Below the pieces are notes generated by a model. It ran no database searches. It worked only from the letters and a program-made list of their open reading frames with translations, and was not told the DNA's origin. A stretch of DNA of 64,000 nucleotides from Doris montereyensis. Lineage: Eukaryota > Mollusca > Gastropoda > Nudibranchia > Dorididae. Each line of letters starts with the position of its first letter. The stretch's first letter is position 1. The stretch spans positions 57,501 through 121,500 of the forward strand of contig JAXRKP010000401.1 in assembly GCA_037039925.1 (NCBI GenBank). The letters are read 5' to 3'. Of this stretch, positions 1-21,029 are shown piece by piece. The translations under genes and the position numbers were made by a program.

Positions 1-683
1 AGTAAGTATGCGTCATCGCGAGTGACACCGTTAGTCTATAATAGTTCACGACGCATAAAATGGAACACGTACTCTTTCGAAATCGGTATATTTACGTAGC
101 TTGTGAAAATAAAGCCGTCCTATCTTTAGACAGAGGATGAGGTTAGGCGGATTATGAAACAGATACTCTTTTAGGAAATGTTACACTTTAGCGGTGTAAA
201 ATCTCTTTTAACTTTTAAGACACCCGACACAGCACAGTTGACTTCGGGTCTCAATCAACGAGCGGTGAGGACAAGGCAGCCCCAGTGACCTCATTTTCGA
301 CTCTTCCAGGCCCTGTTCTGAAACAACGTGCTAACAGGAAGTGTAAGGGGGTCGGAGGCTTGTCCTTAGGAAGAAAGTATTTGCAGTATTGTAGAGTGTA
401 TGAGTTCTGGAATCGGGTATCGTTTCTGTGATGTCACACTGATTTAAAAACACGTTCGTTTCTTATTGTTTACGATCATCCGGAGAAAGCGGAAAAAAAA
501 ATTAAAGTTTGTTTATGTGAAACTATTAATTTGTACTTCTCTGTATCATATTAATCTGACTAATGTTAGCATTCCGAAATCGATTACAATAATTTAGAAG
601 GGCAGAGTAATCATACGATTCTCGCTAGGTAACAAGCCGACAACAAGTCGTTGGACACTGGGCCGCTTAGTTCGACCTGAACT
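1..683. other. Upstream flank of UBE2D copy 1
   Basis: No open frame or recognisable repeat was found here. It should contain the 5' UTR and promoter of copy 1, but I saw no clear TATA box or initiator. Confidence 0.4.
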
Positions 684-9845
<9,162 letters not shown>

Positions 9846-10505
9846 TGTTTGAAAGTGGCGTTCTCATTGGTTATACATGAGACATATGAAAATGGTAATC
9901 TTAAAGGATCAATAATTATCTTGGTAAGCATATTAAAAGTATTGTCTATAAATCCATAAATAGCATCTGTGCCATTTTCCTTCCTGATCTGATTAGGGCC
10001 TATAGTTGGTTGAACATGCCTACATTGTCTGAACTTGTATTACATTTTGTCCGTTTTGGCACCATGCTGTGGAAAAACAAATAATTTGATTTAGAGAAGT
10101 TTTCTGCAAATCATTGCTTTTGTTTTCTAATTATTTGACCTACATTAATACAGTCAAAGAATTTAAAGTGTTGCTACATTATTTGTATTGCAATGGGTGA
10201 AATTGTGATCATGCAGAGTTTGTTAGCGTTTAAAGAGCTCTGTAGGCCTAATATTTAAAAAAAAACTTTTTTGTAAATTTCTTCAGGTCTTTGAAAGTTG
10301 TACCTAAATGGTTTTTGTTGTTGTTTTGGGGTTGTTTTTTTTTTTGTATTGCTTTGTCAAAATCATAATCTTTCAATAGTAATTATGCTGCGCTATAATA
10401 TTCATGTTTTCAGTACAAAGCCATGCTAATTAATACTAATAATATCCCTTATCAGAAATACTGCTTTACTTAAGAGAACATGCCTTCTGTTAAATGTTTT
10501 TCTTC
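9846..10505. other. 3' flank of UBE2D copy 1
   Basis: Probably the 3' UTR and following spacer. I saw no open frame; the polyadenylation site was not determined. Confidence 0.4.
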
Positions 10506-10506
10506 T

Positions 10507-10833
10507 TGGGGGACTCGGTAGTCCAGAGGCAAGGTGTCAGCCTGTCAACCCAAAGGTAGTGGGTTGGAACCCCCCCCCCCCCCCCCAACGGTTTAAAATA
10601 ATTTTCTTGAGTTTTTCAAGTAAAATCTACCCCTTTGGTTCAGTAGGTGGATCGACACTTAGGCCCATCTGAGACAGACGATAAAAAGGAGATCATCCTT
10701 GTGCAGATCACAACACTCTGCATGTTAAAGATTCCTTTGCTGTTTACAGGGCAGTCTGGTCAAAATTTAAAATTCTACCAAAAATCCTAAGATCACCTTA
10801 GTTGTGGATGTGGGCAAATCAAATCAAATCAAA
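10507..10833 (+). repeat. tRNA-derived SINE family A, full copy
   Basis: The head (GGACTCGGTAGTCCAGAGGC, then AGTGGGTTGGAACCCC as B box) is followed by a body with GTAGGTGGATCGACACTTAG, GTGCAGATCACAACACTCTG and GATCACCTTAGTTGTGGATG, and an AATCA tail. A poly(C) run of about 17 nt breaks the B-box region. Other copies are at 16138-16441, 19150-19405 and 62781-63110. Confidence 0.85.
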
Positions 10834-11394
10834 GTCTGACTACCTTTACAAGAAATAAGGAAATATTCTCATAATAATAACGTCGTAAATACCTCTTACG
10901 CATAAAAAATTAAAAAAATTAATGTTGAGACTTCCCCTATCACATAAATTAATGAAATATGAGTAGCAAAAAGATTAAAATTTCAATTAGACTTTTTGAG
11001 TTCCATTGAAAATGAAAACACACATGATAAAGCATACTGTTCATGAGTTTTATTTTAGTTTTAGATGAATTGTTTTCACCTCTTGAGATACAATATTTCA
11101 CCCTTTTTTTTCTGAGAATGAGATTGAGATATTGATACAAATAGATATTTAGAGCCAAAGTTATACAAATGTATTTTCAAATGTCAGACATATTTGCTCA
11201 GGATGGATGTCATAACAGAGTATGAGCAATTCTCAAAAGCGGTTCCTCTTAATGACGTAGAGGAGAGATAATAGGTCGGTTGCTGTTTTTTTCTGAGTTG
11301 CAGGCATTGTCTGTTTGTGCGAATGTTTTTTCTTTCTGTCTTTTTGTTTTGAGAGAAAAGCTGAAGTGTATTTTAGATTTTGTAAAAATGTATT

Positions 11395-11655
11395 TATTTA
11401 TGACAATAGAATAGCTAAAGCGGTATACAGTGCTAAAGCCCAAGGTAAAAGACCAAAAGGCAGACCTCTGAGAAAGTAGGAAGAAGATATAAAAGAGGCA
11501 TTGAAGAATAGAAATTTAACATTTTTGGAAGGAAACAGGAAATGCCAGGACAGGGCATCCTGGAGAAAGATCATCTTGGGCATCTGAACCCATACACCGA
11601 AAAGTAGAATGGGAACTGATAAAGAAAGAAAGTATTTATTTATTTATGTACTTTA
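11395..11655 (+). pseudogene. RTE-type LINE 3' fragment (reverse-transcriptase ORF C-terminus)
   Basis: The + strand reads NRIAKAVYSAKAQGKRPKG, then RPLRK, a stop, EEDIKEALKNRNLTF, and later CQDRASWRKIILGI. This matches the GKR..GRP..W..DI..L......DR..WR pattern that ends many invertebrate LINE ORF2 proteins. An in-frame stop shows it is dead. A TTTATTTATTTATG tail follows. Confidence 0.65.
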
Positions 11656-11659
11656 AAAA

Positions 11660-14045
11660 AAAACAACTTGAATTAGGCTTGAGGCTTCAATTTTGTAACA
11701 ACTCATTTTGATGACTAAAATAAAACTTGTGACAGAGTATGTCTATAGTTTTTAAAGATGATTTTGAATGTTATATGTTTAGTGTTTTTCATCTCTTGCT
11801 AAAATTTGTGCCAAAGAAGAACCAAGTTGTGCTGTTCAACTCAAACATTATCCATCAGATCTTTGTAGTTTCAATAATTATTTACTGGCAATTCTAGAAC
11901 AAGTGCTATTTGGCCCTGCGGCAATGAAGGTCAAGTTTAGTTTAGCAATTTTATTACAGAGGATGTTTTTTCTAATCTGTGGGTTTTGTTTTTAAAAGAT
12001 TAAAAATGTAAATACAAAGCCTTGGATTTCTATCCTGTCTCATTCTCATCCTCAATGTGCGATTTCACATAGGTATTTGGGTATATCGTCTGTCATAGTC
12101 TCTCAACAGACAGGAAGAACAAGCTATTGTTTAACACCAATATGCAAGCTAGCCAGTGACAATAACTTTCACATACCAGTTTCCTCTTCAACAAAATTTT
12201 CAGATTGGATGTAAATCATCTCATACTCATTGTCATATTAGTATTAGTATTAGTCTTGTCGGTGAGCTAAATGCATCTGTGTGCCGGCTGTGTTAATTTA
12301 GTTTCAGCATATTTGGGTAAAGTTCAAGTCGACAACTACATAAAGTCTTATTTTTATTTTTTTTTATGTTTAAAATAAAGATAGTAAAGCCCTCTTTTCT
12401 TGCCAATGCTTAGAATAGGTTTTAGATTGTATGTATTTATTAGTTTATTAGTAATATTTGTCAGGTGCTTTTTAAAAAACTAAAACACGATCAGCTTTTG
12501 AAAAATATGCTCAAGTCTTAATCCCTTACTGTTACTCTCTATATTATCCTTATCCTAAATTTTCTATACTTCATGTATTTTGTTTTATGTGTCTCAAGTA
12601 TGATTTGTGTAGAGTAATTAATCCTTTTATATTGGTTGTCATGATTACCCCATTGCATCATTGTGTCGTGACGATAGTATAGGACCATTGTCCAGTTCAT
12701 GCAACACTTGTCGCTATTTGGAAAGGTTTAGTGCCAGAGTAAAGGTTAAGCAGCAAAGCTCAGGTACTGGTATTGGTAACTGAATTTTGAAAGGGAAATG
12801 CATAACACATACATTTATTTACTTTTCATCAATGAGAATGATTACCATATCTATGTTTCCGTTGTGATTTAAAAATATAAACGGAAGGATGAATAATAAT
12901 TATTTAATATTTGTTTACACAGCTTGCTTCCTATCAACAGGTTGCAAAGGGTTTTTTGTTTACTTTATTGTAGAGAAGGAATGCTTTGGGTTTTTCTTCT
13001 GCTTGTAGTCTTTTATTTTGTTTTGTTGTTTGTTTTTAAGATCAACATGTGAAGCTAGAATGTGGTATCTTGCTTGCCATCAAGGAGGTGTTTTGAAAAT
13101 CCTGTGGAATCAGAAGGTTTGAAAGATGTAAATACTTTCATCGCTTTATGACAAGATCGGGATTTGAATGTTCTTTTTGAGAACTGCTCTCATTTATATA
13201 CGTGCTATAATCAGTTTTGTTACAAAACATCATTTAAACACAGACTGGTTAAATTTTTAGAAATCTCTAAATAATTCCATGCGTTTTGAAAGCTGTTGAC
13301 CAATTTAATTTTTTTTTTCTTTTATGTCATTGTCATGTATGCCAGAGTATGCAAAACTGATTTTTGAAAGACATTGTTTTTGCTCTAGAGATTAAAATCT
13401 CTCTTTCATGTGAATTTCTGTTTTATAGTTATTGAAATCCTCCTTTCCTATATTTAGCATTTTAACAATTTCTGTATTTTTTAATTCAAGATGTTTTGAT
13501 CTTTCTGTGCTGGCATAATAACATGTATGAGGAAGTGGAAGAAGCTTTTCCTTCTTCAAATTTATAGCATGAAAAGGGACACTAGAAAATATATATTGAC
13601 GTCTTACAACCCTTGTAGTCATGTGTAAGTTTTACTTTGCATCCATTAGTTAGATTTTGCATAGTCACTTTGTTGTTTATGTTAGAAGTCATAGCATAAG
13701 CGTTAAGATTAACTGCCTTTCAAATCAAAGGAAAGAAAGACAGTTACTCTGCTTTTCTTATATCTCTGCGCTTCTTGCATCTTATTCTTAAGGATACTTA
13801 CATTATATATAATATATTCATGCATACAAGTCAACTTGAAAAAACAAAATCAAACCTCATCTATTTAAATTTAAAGATTAAAGCTTTCTTCATTGCTTCA
13901 TTGTTTGTACGGTAGAGTATAGGAGCATCAGTGGTGGAGCTATAAAATTATCAAGAATTTCATGTCAAATGACATAAAATTATAAGGCGGGTAGGAGTTT
14001 CCCCTTTCCCCACTACCACGAATTCTTTCTCAGCGAGGAAATTTA
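11660..14045. other. Spacer without recognisable genes
   Basis: AT-rich sequence; I saw only short unsupported frames and no clear repeat. Confidence 0.5.
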
Positions 14046-14049
14046 AGTC

Positions 14050-14072
14050 GGGGGGGGGGGGGGGGGGGGGGG
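14050..14072. repeat. Poly(G) run
   Basis: A homopolymer of about 23 G in AT-rich spacer. Similar tracts occur at 4947-4972 and near 31450. Confidence 0.85.
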
Positions 14073-14074
14073 TT

Positions 14075-15470
14075 AAGGTAGGTTTGTTTGGTGTTACCTG
14101 TATTTCATTTTCTTGGGGTTTATTTTCTGGAAAAACAAACGAAAATCTTTATTGTAAGTAGGAAAAAGAAGAATTTCTTCATTTAAAGATGGGGAAAAAA
14201 GAAGAAATATTTTCATGCATTACATGTATTAAGTTATTGTGCATCTTTGAAATATCCAGAAGAATAATTGAGACATGTAAATGTCAATTGTCATTGTTTT
14301 GTTACGGAAAGTGTTGTCATTATCTTGCTTTGTACCTGATGCTGGGATAGCAAAAGTGAAATTTGTTGAACCTAAACCATTAACTTATTTAGTCATTATT
14401 ATTTGTGAAATGTCTTACTTCATTTCATTTGTTTACCATGTAATAAGGTGCAGTTATGATTTCTGTATTGATCATTCATATTGTCTTGGTTTGTATTTAT
14501 CTTTCCTGAATTGAACTGTAAATACGTCATCCCTTCCTGGTTTGTTTTCTTGTTGGTTTTTTTTGCTGTTGTTTTCTTTATATGTGCCTTTTTGACATGT
14601 TGTTGGGCCATATCTATTAATATATTTAATCTGAACAGCTTTGAAAGATTGTTTTTTCCTTCTTAGTTGCTCTCAGAAAGACAATTATCAATGGGATGAC
14701 GGAACACGTGTCAGGATATGTGTTTCGTAAGATAACATTCCCTTCTTTTCCTCCGTCTCCTTCTTTATTATTGATACCTCAACCAAGGGTGCTTGTGCCA
14801 TCTGAGTTGTTTTGTTTTTTCCTGTTGAAACCCCTTCTCTTTGCAAGGCATTGCCTTTTTTTAATGCTTTTAAAAATCATAATACAATATAATCAAATGT
14901 TTTTTTCCTGTACATAATTTATTATTATTTATGAGAGTAGTTATTAAGATTAATGTTACTAATATTAATTATTATTGATATTTTATGTAGATGTGAAGTT
15001 GTGAATTTATGGAATGTTATAAATGTATTTGAATATCTATGTTCTAACCATGAAAGCATGATTGGTGGGTGCTATACCCTGTAATGAGTTCATACAAAAA
15101 TGTATGCACATGACGTATTCTTTTCAGCACTTAGATACATCTTTAAAAAGTTTTATCACATTTTGATATTTTCTTTGACGACATGCATCATTAAACTTTT
15201 TCTTACCATGATTTATACTGTTGTTGAATTTTTCATGTCTTGTTTTCTTACTGTTCTTACTTACCATTTTATTACCAATAAAGTATGTCCCATGTTTTCG
15301 TCACTTTCTTTAAATCTGGTTTTATTAACATTGAAACTAAAACCTCTGTGTCTCGTGCTCTCTGTATGTTGGAAGTGGAATTGTATATTATTGTGTTACA
15401 TTGGTTTCAAATTTATTTCCTTTTTAAAAGAAGAACAAACAGTATGGTGGCTGCTGTTTTTTTTTTCCTT
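14075..15470. other. Spacer without recognisable genes
   Basis: T-rich sequence. The open frames here (such as 15100-15543) are hydrophobic only because of poly-T codons, and they show no known domain. Confidence 0.5.
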
Positions 15471-15474
15471 TTTT

Positions 15475-15740
15475 TACACTTCTTGCCTTTCTCCCACATA
15501 TCTTTCATCTCATTCTTGCTGTTTCCTCTTAATTTACTCTTGAGATCACTGCACATGGTAGGCAGGCAGTTGGTGAGTGCTACTGGTGAGCCTACTTCTT
15601 TCCTTCACTCTTCACACGTCTTTCATCACGCTGTTTGCTTTTGATTTACCATAAGATCACCACATCTGGTGGACAGGGCAAATTTTGATTAAACAAGCAC
15701 CGCATACGGTGGGCATGGTCAATCCCAATGAAACAAACGA
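15475..15740 (+). repeat. Dispersed repeat family B, about two overlapping copies
   Basis: The shared core is GGYAGGTCCTACTTCTTTCC, then CTTTCATCTTGCTGTTTCCT, then CTTAATTCACCCTGAGATCA, then CCGCATATGGTGGACGGGG and ATGAAACAAAC. Copies are also seen at 17440-17830 (interrupted), 19663-19765, 23263-23395, 34495-34710, 38250-38380 and 38846-38965. I do not recognise the family. Confidence 0.7.
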
Positions 15741-16137
15741 AAGTCAACCCACTCCCACCCCATTCAGCCAAAGCTAGCTAGTCGAGACCACGGTTGTATT
15801 TATATACATGAATAGGGACATGAAATTATTGAAGTTGAAGCCCCATTGGATCAAAGATGAGACAAACGCAAACACAGGAATTAACCTACAGAAGAAACCA
15901 TTTGAGCAACAAACAGAATCGAAGCCATGACCTCTGTGTTGGCACCTATCACTTCACCATGAAAAGAAAGCGCACTATTTAACTATGCTAACTTTGCTCC
16001 TTATTTAAATGCGCTCTCTTTTTCATGGCAAGGCAATGGATGTCGAATCCGGAGGTCGCGGGTTTGATTCTGTCTGATTCTCTGATGATTCCTTCCCTTT
16101 TGCCTGATCTTCGTTCATATGAGGCTTCCATTCAATA

Positions 16138-16441
16138 TGGGGGACTTGGTAGTCCGGTAGTCCAGGAGGCAAGGTGTTGGCCTCTCGACCCAAAGGTCGT
16201 TGGGCTCAAGCCCCGCCAACAGTTGAAAAATGTTTTCAAGTTTTTTTCGAGCAAAATATACCCCTAGTCCATGTAGGTGGATCGATACCTAGTCCCATCG
16301 GGGACAGACGATGATAAAAGGAGGTCCCGTGTGCAGATCACAACACGCTATGTTGTTTGCACGGCAGTCCGAGCAAAATTAAAAATCCCACCGAAAACCC
16401 CGAGATCACCTTAGTTGTAAATGCGGGTAAATCAAATCAAT
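16138..16441 (+). repeat. tRNA-derived SINE family A
   Basis: This copy has the same head and body as 10507-10833. The head reads GGGGGACTTGGTAGTCCGG with a short duplication of TAGTCC, and the tail ends in AATCAAATCAA. Confidence 0.85.
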
Positions 16442-16539
16442 AAGAAAATGAAAAGCCTGGTCTTCGTTCCAAACCAAAGGAGGTTTCAATTCAATATTCA
16501 TTTCATGTCTTTATTTACCACTTTCTACATGCCCTTTGC

Positions 16540-17430
16540 CTTAAGGGTTAACGTTGGAAAGAAACCCTAACGTACTTTGTAGAGGAGGCCCTAAGGGCTA
16601 ACTGTACTTTGTTGAAAAGAAACCCTCGTATGTAGAGGAGGCCTAAGGGTTAACTGTACTTTGTTGAAAAGAAACCCTCGTATGTAGAGGAGGCCTAAGG
16701 GTTAACTGTACTTTGTTGAAAAGAAACCCTCGTATGTAGAGGGAGGCCTAAGGGTTAATTGTACTTTGTTGAAAAGAAACCTCGTATGTAGAGGAGGAGG
16801 AGGCCTAAGGGTTAACTGTACTTTGTTGAAAAGAAACCGTCGTATGTAGTTTAGAGGGGGCCTAAGGGTTAACTGTATTTGTTGAAAAGAAACCTCGATG
16901 TAGTTTAGTAGGGGCCTAAGGGTTAACTGTATTACGTTGAAAAAAACTCGTATGTAGTAGGGGCCTAAGGGTTAACTGTATTACGTTGAAAAATACACTC
17001 GTATGTAGTAGGGGCCTAAGGGTTAACTGTATTACGTTGAAAAAAACACTCGTATGTAGTAGGGGCCTAATGGTTAACTGTATTTTGTTGAAAAGAAACA
17101 CTCATATCTAGTAGGGCCTAAGGGTTAACTGTATTTTGTTGAAAGGAAACATTCATATCTAGTAGGGGCCTAAGGGTTAACTGTATTTTTGTCGAAAAGA
17201 AACATTCTAGTAGGGGCCTAAGGGTTAACTGTATTTTGTTGAAAGGAAACATTCATATCTAGTAGGGGCCTAAGGGTTAACTGTATTTTGTTGAAAAGAA
17301 ACACTCGTATCTAGTAGGGACCTAAGGTTTACCTGTATTTTGTTGAAAAGAAACAGTCATATCTAGTACTACTAGTAGGGTCCTAAGGTTTAACTGTATT
17401 TTGTTGAAAAGAAACCCTAAGGTCATGTGG
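16540..17430. repeat. Minisatellite, unit about 52 bp
   Basis: Around sixteen degenerate units contain CCTAAGGGTTAACTGTA, TTTGTTGAAAAGAAAC and TCGTATGTAGAGG. It ends at the start of an interrupted family-B repeat. Confidence 0.92.
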
Positions 17431-17457
17431 GCGGTTGGCAGGTGCTACAATATAAAG

Positions 17458-17712
17458 GAGCCACAGTGGAGTTTAGTCAAAGGTGAAAAACGACAAGAAA
17501 TGACAACTCCACCATTAAAGACATAACAAACACGTGAAGTTTGGTATAACGCTCATTAGATAACAAGCGAGAAATATACAGAATCTAGAGCTAAACAGTA
17601 ATTAAATAGAAATATATATTTCGTTTGTTGTCTGATGAAGGGTTTTTACCCGAAACGTCACGTGTTTTTTCTGTCTTTAATGGTGGAGTTGTCATTATTG
17701 CTGTTTTTCACC
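17458..17712 (+). mobile_element. Penelope/retrozyme-like element with hammerhead motif, inside a family-B repeat
   Basis: Arms of about 55 bp (17484-17538 and 17658-17712) are inverted complements, sharing TGACAACTCCACCATTAAAG. The left end, GGAGCCACAGTGGAGT, recurs inverted at 47060-47130 and 47335-47373. The family-B sequence resumes at 17713, so this segment interrupted a pre-existing repeat. Confidence 0.55.
17632..17659 (+). ncRNA. Hammerhead-ribozyme-like core
   Basis: The core has box CTGATGA (17632-17638), a 4-bp stem GGGT/ACCC closed by TTTT, then GAAAC and the cleavage triplet GTC. This order matches the minimal type-I hammerheads reported in Penelope-like elements and animal retrozymes. 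It deviates by one extra A before stem II. Stem III is only the self-complementary ACGT, so activity would need a dimer. Confidence 0.45.
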
Positions 17713-17779
17713 TGTCTAGTAGGTTCTTCTTCTTTCCTTTCCTCTACCCTTTTTTTTTCTTTCATCTCGCTGTTTCTTC

Positions 17780-18085
17780 TTAATTCAGCCTGAAATGATC
17801 GGCATATGATAGACGGGATAAAACAGACCCTGAGGTAACGGCAGCCACTCATCATCATTTCGATGAAAATCTTAATCCAGCCTGAAATAATCGGCATATG
17901 ATTATTGATAGACGGGATAAAACATACCCATATGATAGACGGGATAAAACAGACCCTAAGGTAACGACAGCCACTCACCATCATTTCGGTGAAAACCTTA
18001 ATTCAGCCTGAAATTATCGGCATATGATAGATGGGATAAAACAAACCTGAGGTAACGGCAGCCACTCATCATCATTTCGGTGAAA
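17780..18085 (+). repeat. Tandem amplification of a family-B segment, unit about 92 bp
   Basis: Three full or partial units carry TTCAGCCTGAAATNATCGGC, ATATGATAGACGGGATAAAAC and GGTAACGGCAGCCACTCATC. They grow directly out of the 3' part of the family-B copy. Confidence 0.75.
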
Positions 18086-18224
18086 ATATGAAGGCGCTTA
18101 GCAAGGCTATCTGGCTATCGTCGCATTTTGCCAGAAAGGCCAGCAATCGGTTGATTTGTTATGTATTTAACTAAAACTAAAAGGGAGATACTTTAAGTTA
18201 AACCATATGTAATCAGGAATATTA

Positions 18225-19150
18225 CAGATCGTTATGCAAGTTAGTAGTACCGGTAGTTTGCACTATTCGAGTCAAGCTGGTAGTACCGTAGTTTGCGCTA
18301 TCCGAGTCAAGCTGGTAGTACCGGTAGTTTGCAATATCCGAAGTCAAGCTGGTATTACCGGGTAGTTTGCGCAATCCGATTCTAGTTGGTAGTACCGTAG
18401 TTTGCAATATCCGAGTCAAGCTGGTATTACTTGTAGTTTGCGCGATCCGATTCTAGTTGGTAGTACCGTAGTTTGCAATATCCGAAGTCAAGTCAGTAGT
18501 ACCGGTAGTTTGCGCTATCCGAAGTCAAGCTGGTAGTACCGGTAGTTTGCGCTATCCGAAGGTCAAGTTGGTAGTACCGGTAGTTTGCGCTATCCAAGTC
18601 AAGTTGGTAGTACCGTAGTTTGCAATATCCGAAAGTCAAGCTGGTAGTACCGTAGTTTGCAATATCCGAGTCAAGCTGGTAGTACCGTAGTTTGCGTAAT
18701 CCGAGTCAAGCTGGTATTACCGGTAGTTTGCAATATCCGAAGTCAAGCTGGTAGTACCGGTAGTTTGCAATATCCGAGTCAAGCTGGTATTACCGTAGTT
18801 TGTACTATCTGAGTCCAAGCTGGTAGTACCGGTAGTTTGCGCTATCCGGTCAAGCTGGTAGTACCGGTAGTTTGCGCTATCCGAGTCAAGCTGGTAGTAC
18901 CGGTAGTTTGCAATATCCGAAGTCAAGCTGGTATTACCGTAGTTTGTACTATCCGAAGTCAAGCTGGTAGTACCGGTAGTTTGCGCTATCCGAAGTCAAG
19001 CTGGTAGTACCAGTAGTTTGCTTATCCGAGTCAAGCTGGTAGTACCTGTAGTTTGCGCTATCCGAGTCAAGGTTGGTGGTACCGAATTAGTTTGCGCTAT
19101 CTGAGTCAAGCTGGTAGTAACCGTTAGTTTGCGCTATCTGAGTCAAGCTG
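18225..19150. repeat. Minisatellite, unit 35-37 bp
   Basis: About 25 units contain CAAGCTGGTAGTACCGGTAG and TTTGCGCTATCCGA. It runs straight into a head-less SINE-A copy. Confidence 0.92.
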
Positions 19151-19405
19151 AAATGTTTTCTCAATTTTTTCCAAAGTAATTTCCAGCCCCCACCCCTCTG
19201 TCTAATACGGGTAGGTGGATCGACACCTAGTCCCATCGGAGATGGACATATGATAAAAATGAGGTCTCATGTGCAGATCACAGCATTGTGCACATTAGAG
19301 ATCCCTTGGCTGTTTACAGGGCAGCCGAGGCAAAATACAAAAATCCTTCCCCCACCCCCTCCCTCCTCAGATCACCTTAGTTGTGAATGTGGGTAAAATC
19401 AAAAT
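19150..19405 (+). repeat. SINE family A, truncated (no tRNA head)
   Basis: It starts inside the body and continues through GGTAGGTGGATCGACACCTA, GTGCAGATCACAGCATTGTG and GATCACCTTAGTTGTGAATG. The head has been replaced by the adjacent minisatellite. Confidence 0.8.
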
Positions 19406-19477
19406 CTAAACGCTTCACTGAAGACGGGGAGTCAAGTAACCTTACCTTCGCCAACCAATCGAATTGATTGAATAGTA

Positions 19478-19652
19478 TCTCGCCATTGTCACATCACCTC
19501 CTCATCGATCTTTACACAACTAACATTGTCACATCACCCCCTCGTCGATCTTTACACAACTTACATTGTCACATCACCACCTCATCGATCTTTACACAAC
19601 TGACATTGTCACATCACCACCTCATCGATCTTTACACAACTGACATTGTCAC
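19478..19652. repeat. Minisatellite, 40-bp unit, four copies
   Basis: The units carry CATTGTCACATCACCACCTC and ATCGATCTTTACACAAC at an exact 40-bp spacing. Confidence 0.9.
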
Positions 19653-19662
19653 AGTATCGTGG

Positions 19663-19765
19663 GCACTTGGTGAGTGTTACTGGTGGGTCCTACTTCTTTC
19701 ATTTCTTGCTGTTTTCTCTTATTTCACCCTGAGATCACCGCGTATAGTGGACGGGGTAAATGACA
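19663..19765 (+). repeat. Dispersed repeat family B copy
   Basis: It contains GGTGGGTCCTACTTCTTTC, CACCCTGAGATCACCGCG and GTGGACGGGGTAAAT. It abuts the 40-bp minisatellite. Confidence 0.7.
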
Positions 19766-20099
19766 ATGAAAGTCACAGTGTTTTATCCATTTAAACAATA
19801 ACATATATCACAAACTTCAATGCTGTATACATAACTCACATTGTGACAATACGTCGGTTCAAGTACATATAAATCATATCGCCACAATACTTCACTCAGT
19901 GAATACATAAATGAGAGTCCTACAATATCGAACTCAATCCTCTGCATAAGTCAAAATCTCATCTACGTATACATGTGTCACAAACATCATCAACGAATAT
20001 TATGGCGATAATACTACCCGATGATAGTACCCAGTACTCCCCATTTAATGTGCTGTATACATAAGTCAAAATACCGGTAACAAGTAGCCTACATTGTTC

Positions 20100-20200
20100 C
20101 CCCAAGGTCATTATGGGCTATAGAGTCGGAGCTTATTCGAAAAAGGGTGATAGCTGTAATAATAAAAATCACCTCATGGACATGACTTCGTAACCCTCGC
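20100..20200 (-). repeat. SINE family C fragment
   Basis: GGTCATTATGGGCTATAGAG and AAAATCACCTCATGGACATG are alignable with the family-C copy at 975-1120. Confidence 0.45.
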
Positions 20201-20296
20201 CCAAACCACACGCTCATTCCGCTTTTCCCTTCTACATGAGACACAAAAGCAAAGTGTAGTATTTTTTTGATTCTCCATCTTACTCTAATCGTCACC

Positions 20297-20737
20297 GTCA
20301 ATTATTATTATTATTATTATAATATTATTATTATTATTATTATTATCATTATTGTTGTTATTATTATTATTATTATTATTATTTTATTTTCATTATTATC
20401 ATTATCATCATCACCATTATTATTCTTGTTATTCTTATTAATACTTATTATTGTTATTTTTATTTTTATTATTATCATTATTATTATTATTGTTTTAATA
20501 TTATTATTATTTTTAATATTATTATCATTGTAATATTATTATCATTGTTATTGTTATTATTATTATTATTATTATATTATTATTATTATTATTATTATAT
20601 TATGATGATGATGATGATGATGAATATAATGATAGTAATAATAATAATGATAGTGATTATAATAATGATGATATTAATCACGATATATATATTAACAATA
20701 AAAAAAAAATAATAATGATAATAATAATTATACTAAT

Positions 20738-20770
<33 letters not shown>

Positions 20771-20887
20771 CATAATAATAATGATGATATTAATACTGCT
20801 ATATTAATAATAAAAATATAAATATAAATAACAATAATAATGATAATAATAATGACAATAAGATTAAGAATAATAATGATAATAATA

Positions 20888-20959
<72 letters not shown>

Positions 20960-21020
20960 GTAATAATAATAAACATACATGAAATAATAATATTGTCAAA
21001 AATAAAATTGATAATAATAA
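20297..21020. repeat. (ATT)n / (AAT)n tract, potential giant hairpin
   Basis: About 300 bp of ATT/TTA-rich repeat is followed by about 400 bp of AAT/ATA-rich repeat, so the two halves are complementary along one strand. Poly-isoleucine frames here are not genes. Confidence 0.92.
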
Positions 21021-21029
21021 TGATGATGA

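Noticed and set aside
15100..15644. Hydrophobic membrane protein frames (147 and 119 codons)
   Set aside because: T-rich sequence gives Phe/Leu-rich frames; overlapping frames are equally long and part of the region is family-B repeat.
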